Assembly (NCBI GenBank): GCA_002077065.1
Contig: NAJO01000009.1
Span: 1,116,001 to 1,180,000 of the forward strand
DNA length: 64,000 nucleotides
From: Cryoendolithus antarcticus
Lineage: Eukaryota > Ascomycota > Dothideomycetes > Cladosporiales > Cladosporiaceae
Reading direction: 5' to 3'
Every line of letters begins with the position of its first letter. Positions within the stretch are counted from its first letter, which is position 1. The translations under genes were made by a program, and so were the position numbers. Positions 11,865 to 20,996 of this stretch are shown here, one piece after another. The notes beneath the pieces were generated by a model. The model worked only from the letters and a program-made list of their open reading frames with translations. It made no database searches and was not told the origin of the DNA.

Positions 11865-12647
11865 TCAACGAGCGAGTATAAACAGTGAGCAAGCACCGAG
11901 TGCAATGGCAAGCCATGCCGAGGCCGAATTCGAGGCTGCCGCCGAGGTCCCAGCAGCATCGAATGGACTTCCACCGCCACTAGTGTTGCCGTTCGAGGTT
12001 TGCGCGCTTCCCGCTGACGATGTAGTGGATGAGGCAGTCGACTTCGCTGTCGAGGGTGATGCGGACGTTGCTGCTGGTGATGAGGTCGTGCCGGCTACGA
12101 GCGCCGTTGTGGTGGAGGACGCGACAGAAGATGTGCTGGACTGGCTCGACGTGCTCGCAATCGATGACACCGGTGCGCTGCTCGACATCGTGCTCGACTC
12201 CGCTAGAGCGCTCGACGTGACTGGAGTCGAGCTTGGTGCCGCAGTACTGCTAGCAACACTCGACGACTGCGAATAAGCCTGCGTACTCGAAGCCGAGCTC
12301 GCAGCTGCCGCCGCCGAACTCGCCGCCGCCGCCGCAGCCTGCCCACAAAGCGACTGTGGTCCGTTCCCTCCCAAGTACACAGTAATGATGTTCTGTCCCG
12401 GGGGCGGATTAGCAGCGCACGCAGCTTGTATGGGTCCGATCATAGCCGCGAGTCCCTCGATGCAGCCGGTGCTGCACCCTCCGCCGCTGAAGTCTGAGCC
12501 ATTGCAGGCGTCGATGTCTTGTGAGTAGACTGCTTGGCAGGCGCCTTGCACGCCTGCTGCTCTGGGTGCGAAGTCGGAGAGTTTGACCGTGGCGAGGGCG
12601 AGGGCTGGGAGCGCAAGGAGCGCGAGGGGTGATGCTGTGGTGCGCAT
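11865..12647 (-). CDS. Secreted Cys-containing, Ser/Ala-rich protein with probable GPI anchor
   Basis: A 260-aa protein of unknown function. A signal peptide (MRTTASPLALLALPALALA) is followed by a compact domain with six cysteines (about residues 30-100; motifs DACNGSDF, GGGCSTGC, SLCG). A long Ala/Ser/Thr linker suited to O-glycosylation follows. The C-terminus AWLAIALGACSLFILAR, preceded by small residues, looks like a GPI-attachment signal. This layout is common among fungal wall and plasma-membrane surface proteins. The in-frame extension upstream of the ATG at 12647 lacks a signal peptide, so this ATG was chosen. A TATA-like CATATACA lies about 40 bases upstream. The linker makes the antisense strand falsely open. 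Confidence 0.75.
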   Translation of the reverse strand: MRTTASPLALLALPALALATVKLSDFAPRAAGVQGACQAVYSQDIDACNGSDFSGGGCSTGCIEGLAAMIGPIQAACAANPPPGQNIITVYLGGNGPQSLCGQAAAAAASSAAAAASSASSTQAYSQSSSVASSTAAPSSTPVTSSALAESSTMSSSAPVSSIASTSSQSSTSSVASSTTTALVAGTTSSPAATSASPSTAKSTASSTTSSAGSAQTSNGNTSGGGSPFDAAGTSAAASNSASAWLAIALGACSLFILAR

Positions 12648-12699
12648 GTTGGTGCAGTGATGTGTTGTTTGAGGTGTAAAGTGTGTATATGCGCGCGGT

Positions 12700-14037
12700 C
12701 GTGAATGGGGTCGCGTATGCGGCCAGGCGGATTTGAGTAAGGTGAATGTGTTTGTGCGCAGTGTTGCGGATCTTGCGGCGTGACGTTGACCACCGCGGGC
12801 TTCCTTGTCCTTCTCGAGCCTTCCCCTTCTACCGCAGGTCCTGGGCACTGCGCTTGCACTCCGTTCGAATCCAACGGCGCGTACGATTGCGCAAAGCCGG
12901 TGTATGCGCCCTTCGAGTAGGCTGTTGTAAGTAATGAGTGGACGTCGCTAGCACCAGGCTGCAAGGAGAGTGCAATGAGTGATTGTGTGAACGAGTGTGG
13001 TGTTCCGGTGATGTCGTTGTGGTGGTACAGTGCAGACGTGGGCAACGTGGGTAGGCGCGCGAGCGAAGGGAGAGGACTGGGGAAGGAGCAAAGCACGGTC
13101 CCTCAAGTTGGAGCTAATTCCAATGAGTGATCGGATTATTGCCGAATGCTCGCTTACCATAGTATCTGATACTCTGACACCTCTCTCAACCGTACATACT
13201 ATCAAGATGACAACATGAGCGCGTACTCGAAACTTCCGTCACCACCAATTGCACGAATGCACTGAACAGAATACTGCCAAACGCTTGTATTGCGAGGTGC
13301 ATGTTTGCAGGGTTTCATCACTAGCTTGAAACTCTAGTCACTTGCCCCTGGCGACATGTGTCCTTGGGCTCCACTGTGCTAACCTCGCTCCGTCGCATGC
13401 GACTGTTTGCCAGCGGAGTGTGGATCAGCCCAGCAGACGTCCACGAAAGTAGGACAATCACCGAGACCCTGCCCGTGAGCTTCAGCTTCGCAGGATAACA
13501 CTGCGACCTCGCCAGTGTGTCGGGCAAGCAGGGTTGTGGTCGAGGTTGCACCGAGAAGCTGCCCATGCCATGCCTCACTGTGCTCCACGCGACTGCAACG
13601 GCAGCTGTCGTGGGCATCGGTCTCCAGTCAACTGCCTCATCGGCATCCCAGGCACGGGTTTCTTCAGTGAGATGAGGCCAGGGGGCTCGACCGAAGAGGA
13701 CAACTCGTCTAATCCTCCGCGAAGTCAGCTCGGTGCAATTCGTGTGGCAACTGCCTCCGAGAGTATGCCCAACAATGAGTCCGCCTTTCATCATCTCTTT
13801 CTTCCTTTGTGTCCGCTTCGTCACAATCTCTTATGGCTAATGTACCGACGAGAAGGGACAATGGATTGAGGCTGCAAGTCATGCTCGAGTTTTATAGGGC
13901 CGCCATGGATTGTCGCGGCTCGGTATCGAGGATTCACGATCTGCACAAATTGACAAGAGAATCGACAGTACCACCAGGATCAGCCCTCACACACTGCAGA
14001 AGCCTTCTATCAGCTCAGGTGATCAGCATCTCCAATC
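12700..14037. other. Gene-poor region of about 1.3 kb
   Basis: Contains ORFs up to 168 codons (13321-13824, minus), but they have shifting composition, no domain and no conserved start context. Part is promoter of the secreted-protein gene. A TTTATAG element near 13890 could serve the plus-strand gene starting at 14038. Confidence 0.45.
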
Positions 14038-14721
14038 ATGGCCGGCACACCACCTCAGTTCCCTCCCCCAACCCCCAAGGCCACTTCAAGCTTCCCAACA
14101 ACCACCTCGCCTATCGTCTCGCCCCGAGATATACAAGGTGACGGCGAGTCTGCGCGCGTAGTAATCATAATGGCGGCGTTGCGAGCAGAAAGGACCCTAG
14201 CAAGTAGGGACTCCATCGCCACGGTCCTTGCAGACGAGCCAAGCAGCGAGACGCTGACTGACCAGATGACGCAGGCGCGTGTGAAAGCCGAGTCGAGCGC
14301 ATGGAAGGCAGCTGCACCGACGCCTCATGACGAGGAAGCTGCGTGGGTTGATGTAGCGATAGCGAAGAATGCCTTAGCCATAGCTGAGGCACAGGCGTCT
14401 CTTGCTGCGGTCTTGAAGGATCCCGACCCACTCAACCGTCATGACCGCGCAGAGCTCACCTTACAAAACCATTGGGAAGCCGCTTACCGAGCGCGAGAAG
14501 ACGCTCTGGAGAACTCTCTCGAGCGTACACAGACGCTTCTCGAGGCGCTGGCTGAGTCTCGGCCTAGCAGCTCGGGCTCAGATGAGAAGAAATGGGAGGA
14601 GGTCGAGAGGCCGAAGGTGCTGGTCAATGGGAGGAAGTGGCAGGAAAACGGTGGCAAAGAGGCGAAGGGCGTTGTTGGGAAGGCGGGCGAGACGCTGAAG
14701 GGGCTGTTCGGAAGGAGGTAA
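14038..14721 (+). CDS. Uncharacterised helical protein
   Basis: A 227-aa intronless ORF. Residues 1-35 are rich in Pro, Thr and Ser (TPPQFPPPTPK). Residues 40-190 are Ala/Glu/Arg/Leu-rich and mostly helical, with heptad-like stretches (ENSLERTQTLLEALAE) that could form a coiled coil. The tail is Gly/Lys-rich and ends GLFGRR. No signal peptide, membrane segment or known domain was recognised. Consistent composition over the whole length and the clean ATG (ATCATGGCC) favour a real gene. Function unknown. Confidence 0.6.
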   Translation: MAGTPPQFPPPTPKATSSFPTTTSPIVSPRDIQGDGESARVVIIMAALRAERTLASRDSIATVLADEPSSETLTDQMTQARVKAESSAWKAAAPTPHDEEAAWVDVAIAKNALAIAEAQASLAAVLKDPDPLNRHDRAELTLQNHWEAAYRAREDALENSLERTQTLLEALAESRPSSSGSDEKKWEEVERPKVLVNGRKWQENGGKEAKGVVGKAGETLKGLFGRR

Positions 14722-15175
14722 TGTATCGTTTCCGCTGTTCCATTTTGACTATCTCTCGTAGCGCCTTTTAGCAATGCATGGTCTTCGCATTTGCTCCATC
14801 TCCATGACCTCCTTCGATCATACATCGCAGAGCAGGCACGCCGCACTGGTCTTGCCATCATCAGGCTACCATTTATGCTGAGATGACCAATAGAGGAGCA
14901 CTCGATCCAGTCAAAGTGTGCGGATCTGTTCCTGCACTGGCACATAGTCATGCTTCTAAGGTGTTTTGCGCAACGGCACCATTACACAGCGGCCAATTGG
15001 ACCCATCACCACAGCCACCGCTTCTCCACGCCGAACAGACGATGCACGCCATGGGCCACTGGTTCCCGACGCTTCGCGGAGACGTGGGTGGGACGTTGCG
15101 TGCCGCTGTGCATGCTCAAGGTGCATCTACCTACACACGCTGTCAGCGTGCGGAGCCTCATAAAAGTTACAGCGG
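14722..15175. other. Convergent intergenic region
   Basis: About 450 bases between two convergent hypothetical genes. Only short ORFs; nothing identifiable. Confidence 0.4.
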
Positions 15176-15562
15176 CTACATACCGCGGATTTCTAGTCTC
15201 GGGGCCGCGGGTTTCCGCGCATGTGCGCTGGCATCGTGCTCCGGAGGGGTGAATGTCAAAGATCTGTCTTCGTAACGGGCATGACATGCCATATCCGATC
15301 GGGACGGGGCTACTGCTTGAGCCTTGCGACTGTGGCCATGCCATCCACGGCCGGCAGGCAAGAGCGTGGTGAGCTGCTGGCGCAGCTGCTGCACCGCTCG
15401 CTCACGGGTCTGCTCTGGATCGTTTGGCACAGACTTGAGTGCCGCCTCGGCTTCTGCGAGAAGCTGCTGGATGACGCTGTTGCACCGTGAGAGACGATGG
15501 TCAAACTCTTCGTGGTTCGCTGCGAGCGCCGATTCTTGCATTATGTTATTGACGAGTGACAT
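15176..15562 (-). CDS. Small hypothetical protein, exon structure uncertain
   Basis: A 128-aa ORF whose first 65 residues look like a genuine helical peptide (EEFDHRLSRCNSVIQQLLAE, ERAVQQLRQQLTTLLP). The second half is Arg/His/Pro-rich and less protein-like, so a splice site may lie near residue 68, or the true protein may end there. No domain recognised. The neighbour on the right is the frame-broken hypothetical gene on the same strand. Listed because the N-terminal half has coding character; the C-terminal half is doubtful. Confidence 0.4.
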   Translation of the reverse strand: MSLVNNIMQESALAANHEEFDHRLSRCNSVIQQLLAEAEAALKSVPNDPEQTRERAVQQLRQQLTTLLPAGRGWHGHSRKAQAVAPSRSDMACHARYEDRSLTFTPPEHDASAHARKPAAPRLEIRGM

Positions 15563-16090
15563 GCTGTTCGATTAAGTGGCGAAGTAACGTAGCGGGTTGT
15601 AGTAGACACGCTGGGATGGAGCAGTCAAGCATGGCGTGTATGTGCTTGGCGGCTACATGTCATCGAGCTCTCGAGTGACAAGTCACGGCCCGCTCGGTCA
15701 AGTGAAGTGAAGTGCTGAACTTTCACTTCTGTGAAATTTACGTACCAGCTCTGGATGTGCTCGCTATGCATGTAGCAAGTAGCTGGTGACGGACACACGC
15801 TTTACATCAAAACAGTCTATATTTCCTTCCCGAATCTGGGAGCTACACACCTGATGATTAGGCGCAGCTTTTGCGCAGTGAAAGTCGAAAAGGCCATGCT
15901 GGTTCACCCATCGCAAGAACGCTGCTACGCAGTACTGCCCCTTCAGAGGCCGAAAGGATCAGAGAACGCAAAGAAAGGGAACCTTCAATCTTCTCAGACC
16001 GTCAACGACGTCCGATGCATTCAATCAGCGTCTGTCTCGCAGTCACCACAAGCGCAAGATCCCCACCGCGAAGCAAGTGACGTACCTAAT
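15563..16090. other. Intergenic region
   Basis: About 530 bases, including the direct repeat GTGAAGTGAAGTG near 15701-15713 and a TTCACTT inverted partner close by. No gene seen. Confidence 0.4.
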
Positions 16091-17364
16091 CTACTCCACT
16101 GCATCGCCGTCCCAGGAGTCGGCATCTGAATGCGATGGGGTAGGCACGTCAATATCCGGAACTGTGCTGACATCAGAATGTGATGGCGTCGGTACGTCAA
16201 CACCCGGGAACGTGCTGCCAGAGTCCGCCGACTCAGCATTAGGATTACTTTGACCAGTGTTGCTGCGAAGCCACTTCCCGATACCTTTGTTCGCCTTGAT
16301 GGTGTGATGCGGCAGATCATCCACAAGGCCGGCTGAGACGTCGCTCGCAGGGTCATTGGAACGGTCAAGAGCGTCGTTGCCTTGAGTGAGCAGATCCTTG
16401 GTCATCTTGCAGCAGCGCAGAAGACCATCGCCCGGTGCTTCAATTTCGGCATCAGTGTCTCCCGTTGTACTGGATAGGGGCGTCACTAGGACGTTCCTCG
16501 CAGCAGTGGACTTGACGACCTTCGGCGCCGGAGACGGCGTAGCGGGAGTCGCAATGTGGGACGACATGATGGTCGATGGCGGCGTAATCAAATGTGAAGG
16601 TGTTGCGGAATCAGTAGCCGTTTGAAGTGTCTTGGGAGGCGTGAAGGCTTTGATTTCGGGAGGTGAGGTCGGCTGGAAATCCAAAGGCTTACATTGCTTG
16701 AAGTACTTCCCTTTCACCAACACACTCATGGCTTCCCTCACTGAGCTTTCCTCCGAAAGTCTCGAGCCTAGCAAGGGAGGATGGCGGGTCTCCCCAGTAG
16801 CGAGGAAGTGACTGACTAACCAGACCGAGTCAAAAACTTGCGTATAGGTAAAGTTCGCATTGTCAGCATTGACTGCTGTGGTGAACATGGCCCAATTAAA
16901 AGTGTGATTTCGGGACTGCCTTTGCAAGTGAGCACTACGGGATCGAAAGCTTTATCGTTAATGCAATTGGTGATCAGTGTTGCAAGTCTGCGGAGGGCGC
17001 CTTCACAGCACTCCTTGCCGTACTCAGTGAGGACGCCAACCTTCCCAGCCAGATGGAGGAAGGTATTGACCTTCAGCATGCATTCTGCGCTATATCGATA
17101 ATTTGCGGCGTGCCGGAGGAGAGCGGTCACGGTGGCTGGCGATGAATTAATTCGCTTGTAGCCGCGGAGCTCGGCGATCGTGAAGCCCTCCCAGACTATC
17201 AAGTACTCATCATTCTTCTCGCTGACGTCGCCAAGGAGCTCCGCACCGGACCCCCCGACGTCTTCACGATCTTGAGAGCTGCATAGTTCATCATCCGACG
17301 GCTGAGTGCTCGATTCCTCATCGGAGCCGTACCGTCGGCCGCTGCGTAGTATGCGAGGTATCAT
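16091..17364 (-). CDS. Uncharacterised two-part gene with an unresolved frame change
   Basis: Two overlapping minus-strand reading frames look like parts of one protein. The upstream part starts at the ATG at 17364, runs to about 16939-16816, and has an acidic Ser-rich start then helical segments (VTALLRHAANYRYSAECMLK, LATLITNCINDKAFDP). The downstream part is open from about 16951 to 16091. It has a short conserved-looking stretch (FTYTQVFDSVWLVSHFL), then a Ser/Thr/Pro-rich tail with the repeated unit VPTPSHSD. The switch needs an intron of length 3n+2. The visible GT..AG pairs (16938 to 16876 or 16873) are multiples of three and fail. Either an uncommon splice site, a sequencing slip, or a frameshifted pseudogene is involved. 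The helical part faintly recalls the helices after BTB domains; this is not enough to assign. Confidence 0.4.
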
Positions 17365-17775
17365 TGGCAATGGATAGTCCGGTAACCGAAGTGCCAGGAG
17401 AAGGGTATCTGGAGTCCTCCCGGCAGATGTTGAGGCGTGAGTAGGGTGACAAAGTGCTCAGCCAGCCGGCAGACTAGGCCAACGCGGCGATATATGTGAC
17501 CTTCGCGGCCCATGGTTGTTGGGTTGGGCGGTCGGAGATCGGCATCAGGCATCGGAACCGCTCATGATCTCCACATGCTGAGTGTGCATGCATGTCTTGA
17601 TATGAGTAAAGACATAGCCATATTGCCTGCGTTCGTTGCAAGGTCGAGGTCTGAGATGAGGAAAGTACGGTCTTTGACTCATCCAGCGCTGCTGTATTTA
17701 GCCAGGTTGACGAGCTTGCAGCAGACCATCACACTGTGACAGAGGTATGTGGCAGCAAGTCCCTGCCATACTCTC

Positions 17776-18714
17776 TCAGGTCTCGTCTTCATCTTCCTTG
17801 CCCATGACCACGTGCAGCGCGCGCCTTGACAGCGCCACATTCCGCTCCAGAGCACCCAGCTTGGCCATTGCAGCCATTAAGCTGGGATCCGCACTCTCCA
17901 CTCGCACCTTGTCCCTCACTCGAACTTCCTGCCCACGGAAAGTGAAGGCCTGATGTGCCTCATCGTGAAACACAGGTTTGCCACCAGTGAATGCAGTCGT
18001 GAAGCGTTCCCGAAATGAGAGTCCGCTAGGTGCAGAGAGCGGCGTGTTAGTACCAGTGTGAGCATCCGAACCTCCTACAGTCCGCACGTGGAGGACTATA
18101 GCGGCCTCTGAGATCGACAGATGCAGTGACAGAATGGCTGGCAATGGTGGGTCGAACGTAGTGGGCTCGAGTGAGTCATCTGACCAAGACTTGTGGCCAT
18201 CGGACCAGCCTTTCAGCGCTCCCTTGGCTTCCTGGATGTTCTCGTGAAGAAGCCGGATCTGGCTTGAGATGAAGTCTGCATTCCCTGCATCGCCGGTCCA
18301 GCGAGTGGCGTCTACGACGTCTAGACAGGCGTTGATGAGCGTACGGGCAGTCTTGAGTTGCTCGAGGACGATTGTTGGTGCTGTAGGAAGTGATGAGACT
18401 GATAGACGATATGCAGGCTGGCCTTTCGGTGGAGGTAGAGATGGCAAACGTAACTGGATATCCCCTTTGACGATCCGAGTCCCTACACGGGTGATGTAGC
18501 CTTTGAGGCTCTCACTCCGGAGTGATGACAGTACGAGTGTAGAGCCGGGCTCCTGAGGCGCCAGTAAAGCTGCACACTCTTCCAGACCCGATTTAAGAGA
18601 GGCGAGAGTGTCCTGAAGGGAGACCAGCAACCAGGCCAGTTCTCGGGCATTGGTCGCTTCGAGCTCTCTTGTCAGGTCATGACTTGCAATGGGCGGCCAC
18701 GCGAGAGTCGACAT
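17776..18714 (-). CDS. RAV2: RAVE complex subunit 2 / Rogdi homolog
   Basis: A 312-aa intronless protein with the Rogdi leucine-zipper-type fold. Near the start is ELAWLLVSLQDTLASLKSGL (about residues 26-45). The segment ILSLHLSISEAAIVLHVRTV (about 205-225) is the most typical family stretch. In yeast Rav2 acts with Rav1 and Skp1 to reassemble V1 and Vo sectors of the vacuolar ATPase; Rogdi is the animal counterpart. The frame extends two codons upstream but lacks an ATG there, so 18714 is the start. It diverges from the rhomboid gene across about 450 bases. Confidence 0.8.
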   Translation of the reverse strand: MSTLAWPPIASHDLTRELEATNARELAWLLVSLQDTLASLKSGLEECAALLAPQEPGSTLVLSSLRSESLKGYITRVGTRIVKGDIQLRLPSLPPPKGQPAYRLSVSSLPTAPTIVLEQLKTARTLINACLDVVDATRWTGDAGNADFISSQIRLLHENIQEAKGALKGWSDGHKSWSDDSLEPTTFDPPLPAILSLHLSISEAAIVLHVRTVGGSDAHTGTNTPLSAPSGLSFRERFTTAFTGGKPVFHDEAHQAFTFRGQEVRVRDKVRVESADPSLMAAMAKLGALERNVALSRRALHVVMGKEDEDET

Positions 18715-19161
18715 GGTCACTTGCGGGCCAGTTCCGATGTCGATGATCCTGTCGCCGGGATCTTAGTGCGGTCGCTCTCACAATAACCTAGCCACATGTA
18801 GGGCTACTTGATCGCTGCAAGGATCGTGCATTGAGTTGCGTGAGCAGCCACTGCACAGCCACATCATGCTCTCCCGCTGTCAACATTATTGACAGCCTTG
18901 CTATTACACCTCCACCTCCTGAGTAATACAAGATCAACGTATGGAAACATATTTCCAAACACCTTGCCTTCGCCTACAAAGCACAGGCTACTCGGCATTC
19001 TCCTCGAACTTCTTCGGCGGCCGTCACTGAGCAAGCACTGTCAAGTCGTCTGGAACACGCGGCTTCGTAGTGACTGAGAGATCGCATTGAGTGGGTGAAC
19101 AGAACAAAGAGAAGGACCCGAACCAGTACAGCATTTTGCACGCACATCAGAGGACGGCGCA
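18715..19161. promoter_or_regulatory. Bidirectional promoter between Rav2 and rhomboid genes
   Basis: Holds start regions for both divergent genes. No specific factor site stands out. Confidence 0.4.
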
Positions 19162-20685
19162 ATGACCGCCAACAACTACTATCACGACCCCTACGCGCGG
19201 AACGACTACGACAATACTGCACACCCTAACGAATGGCGAACGGACTCTTCCTTACGACCACTACCCTCTACCACTCCCTTCGACGACCGACAATACGGCT
19301 ACTCCCGCAATCCCTCGCAGAGCTCAGACGGCGTCCACCAATACCCCTCGAACCCCTTCGACGAGCGCAACACCATACCCCTGGACCGCCAACAAAAAAA
19401 GCACGACTCCACAGCCAGCGTCGCGCCAATCCTCGAACCTCCACCGCACGACGATCCCTTCGTCCGAGATGCGAAGAGTGGACGCAGCAGAAGACGAGAC
19501 CGCTGGTTCAAGGGGAAAGTCACATATGTCTGCTTCGTTCTCACGTTCGTCCAGCTCATAGTCTTTATCGCGGAGCTAATCAAGAACGGTATACTTACGA
19601 AGACTCCGATCGAGATCCATCCCTCTTTCAACCCCATGATCGGCCCTTCACCGTACCTGCTCATCAACATGGGAGCGAGATACGTGCCCTGCATGCACAA
19701 CATGCCGAACGTGCAGAACGCGAGTCTGAAGATTATGTGGCCTTGTCCGAATGCCACGGCGACTACGGGAGATAGCGTGAGTTGCAGCTTGAGCGACTTG
19801 TGTGGGTTCTCTGGGGTGCCGAATCCGCATGTGGGAGGGAGTGTGGTGGACAGTCCGGCGCCGAATCAGTGGTGGAGATTCATTGTGCCTATCTTCTTGC
19901 ACGCAGGGATTATACATATTGGTTTCAACCTGCTACTACAGATGACGCTGGGCAGAGACGTGGAGCAACTCATTGGCAGCGTGCGATTTGCGCTCGTCTA
20001 CTTCGCAGCTGGCATTTTCGGGTTCGTACTGGGAGGCAACTTCGCAGCAACCGGCATCGCATCTTGCGGCTGCTCTGGCTCGCTCTTCGGGATCCTGGCC
20101 ATCACACTCCTGGATCTGCTCTACACTTGGTCCGAACGCAAGTCTCCTATCAAAGACCTCCTCTTCATCGTCCTGGACGTTTGCATAGCATTCGTCCTCG
20201 GCTTACTCCCCGGCCTCGACAACTTCAGCCACATTGGCGGCTTCTGCATGGGTCTCGTGCTAGGAATTTGCATTCTCCGCTCTCCAACTACAATCGCGCG
20301 CCGAACCTCCCTCCACAACCCTTCCTACTCCGGCGTCATGTCCCGCCACGCCACCGCAGATGCCGACGAGGGGCTGCGAGGCTTCATCAAGCAGCCGCTG
20401 CAATTCTTCCAAGATCGACGAGGCGTATGGTGGGCTTGGTGGGCTGTCCGGGCGTTTTGCTTGATCGGCGCGCTGGTGGGCTTCATTCTACTGTTGAAAA
20501 ACTTCTACGTCTGGAGGACGGGGTGCAGATGGTGCAAGTATCTGAGCTGCCTACCTATCAAGACTGGGGGGACGGATTGGTGTAATGTTGGTAATCTTGA
20601 CTTTACGCCTACGAGTACGGTGAATGGGACGAGTAAGAGGGATTTGTTTGGGATGGGGTTGGAGGGGATGGGACGAATGTTATGA
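19162..20685 (+). CDS. Rhomboid intramembrane serine protease
   Basis: A 507-aa intronless protein that should cut substrate transmembrane helices. Residues 1-115 are hydrophilic and Pro/Ser/Asp-rich. A first membrane helix lies at about 118-138, followed by a loop with four cysteines. The catalytic motif GCSGSLFG places Ser305 in one helix, and FSHIGGF supplies His357 in a later helix, the Ser-His dyad of rhomboids. HAGIIHIGFNLLLQ (about 245-260) matches the conserved HxxxN region. A further helix at about 430-455 and a Cys-rich tail (CRWCKYLSC) follow, an extra C-terminal helix compared with the six-helix core. The length fits the large fungal rhomboids rather than the short Golgi Rbd2 type. 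Confidence 0.88.
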   Translation: MTANNYYHDPYARNDYDNTAHPNEWRTDSSLRPLPSTTPFDDRQYGYSRNPSQSSDGVHQYPSNPFDERNTIPLDRQQKKHDSTASVAPILEPPPHDDPFVRDAKSGRSRRRDRWFKGKVTYVCFVLTFVQLIVFIAELIKNGILTKTPIEIHPSFNPMIGPSPYLLINMGARYVPCMHNMPNVQNASLKIMWPCPNATATTGDSVSCSLSDLCGFSGVPNPHVGGSVVDSPAPNQWWRFIVPIFLHAGIIHIGFNLLLQMTLGRDVEQLIGSVRFALVYFAAGIFGFVLGGNFAATGIASCGCSGSLFGILAITLLDLLYTWSERKSPIKDLLFIVLDVCIAFVLGLLPGLDNFSHIGGFCMGLVLGICILRSPTTIARRTSLHNPSYSGVMSRHATADADEGLRGFIKQPLQFFQDRRGVWWAWWAVRAFCLIGALVGFILLLKNFYVWRTGCRWCKYLSCLPIKTGGTDWCNVGNLDFTPTSTVNGTSKRDLFGMGLEGMGRML

Positions 20686-20996
20686 CAAAGGCCTTGGATT
20701 ACACAGTATTTTCTGGTCGTTCAGGATCTTCGCCATTCTTTCGTGCGGGTGCCATTGCGTTATACGTGACTTGCTCGACAATGCATGGAGCCTCTGGCGT
20801 AGATTGCCCATGACGTTACCGAGCGTGGCTGCCACGAGGTCCGGGCCGCAGCTGTGCCATAACCTGGAGAGCTCCATTCATCTCGAGTCTGAAGGCTACA
20901 ACCTACAATCCATTGAACATTAGCGTCGCATAGTTGATCATTTGCCTGCTCGTCTTTCCCAGTTTGATCATTTGACTCCTCTGAAAGCAATCCACA
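20686..20996. other. Tandem intergenic region upstream of MVP1
   Basis: About 310 bases: rhomboid 3' UTR and MVP1 promoter. Nothing distinctive. Confidence 0.5.

Noticed and set aside
12855..12890. GTTCGAATCC resembling a tRNA T-loop
   Set aside because: The flanking bases do not pair as a T-stem and no D-arm, anticodon arm or acceptor stem surrounds it.
13321..13824. 168-codon minus-strand ORF
   Set aside because: Composition changes along its length and no motif is present; likely chance.
16873..16938. GT..AG intron candidates joining the two halves of the hypothetical gene
   Set aside because: Lengths of 60, 63 and 66 keep the frame unchanged, whereas 3n+2 is needed.
19782..20585. 267-codon plus-strand ORF rich in Arg and His
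   Set aside because: Shadow of the rhomboid gene in another frame; no hydrophobic or domain pattern.
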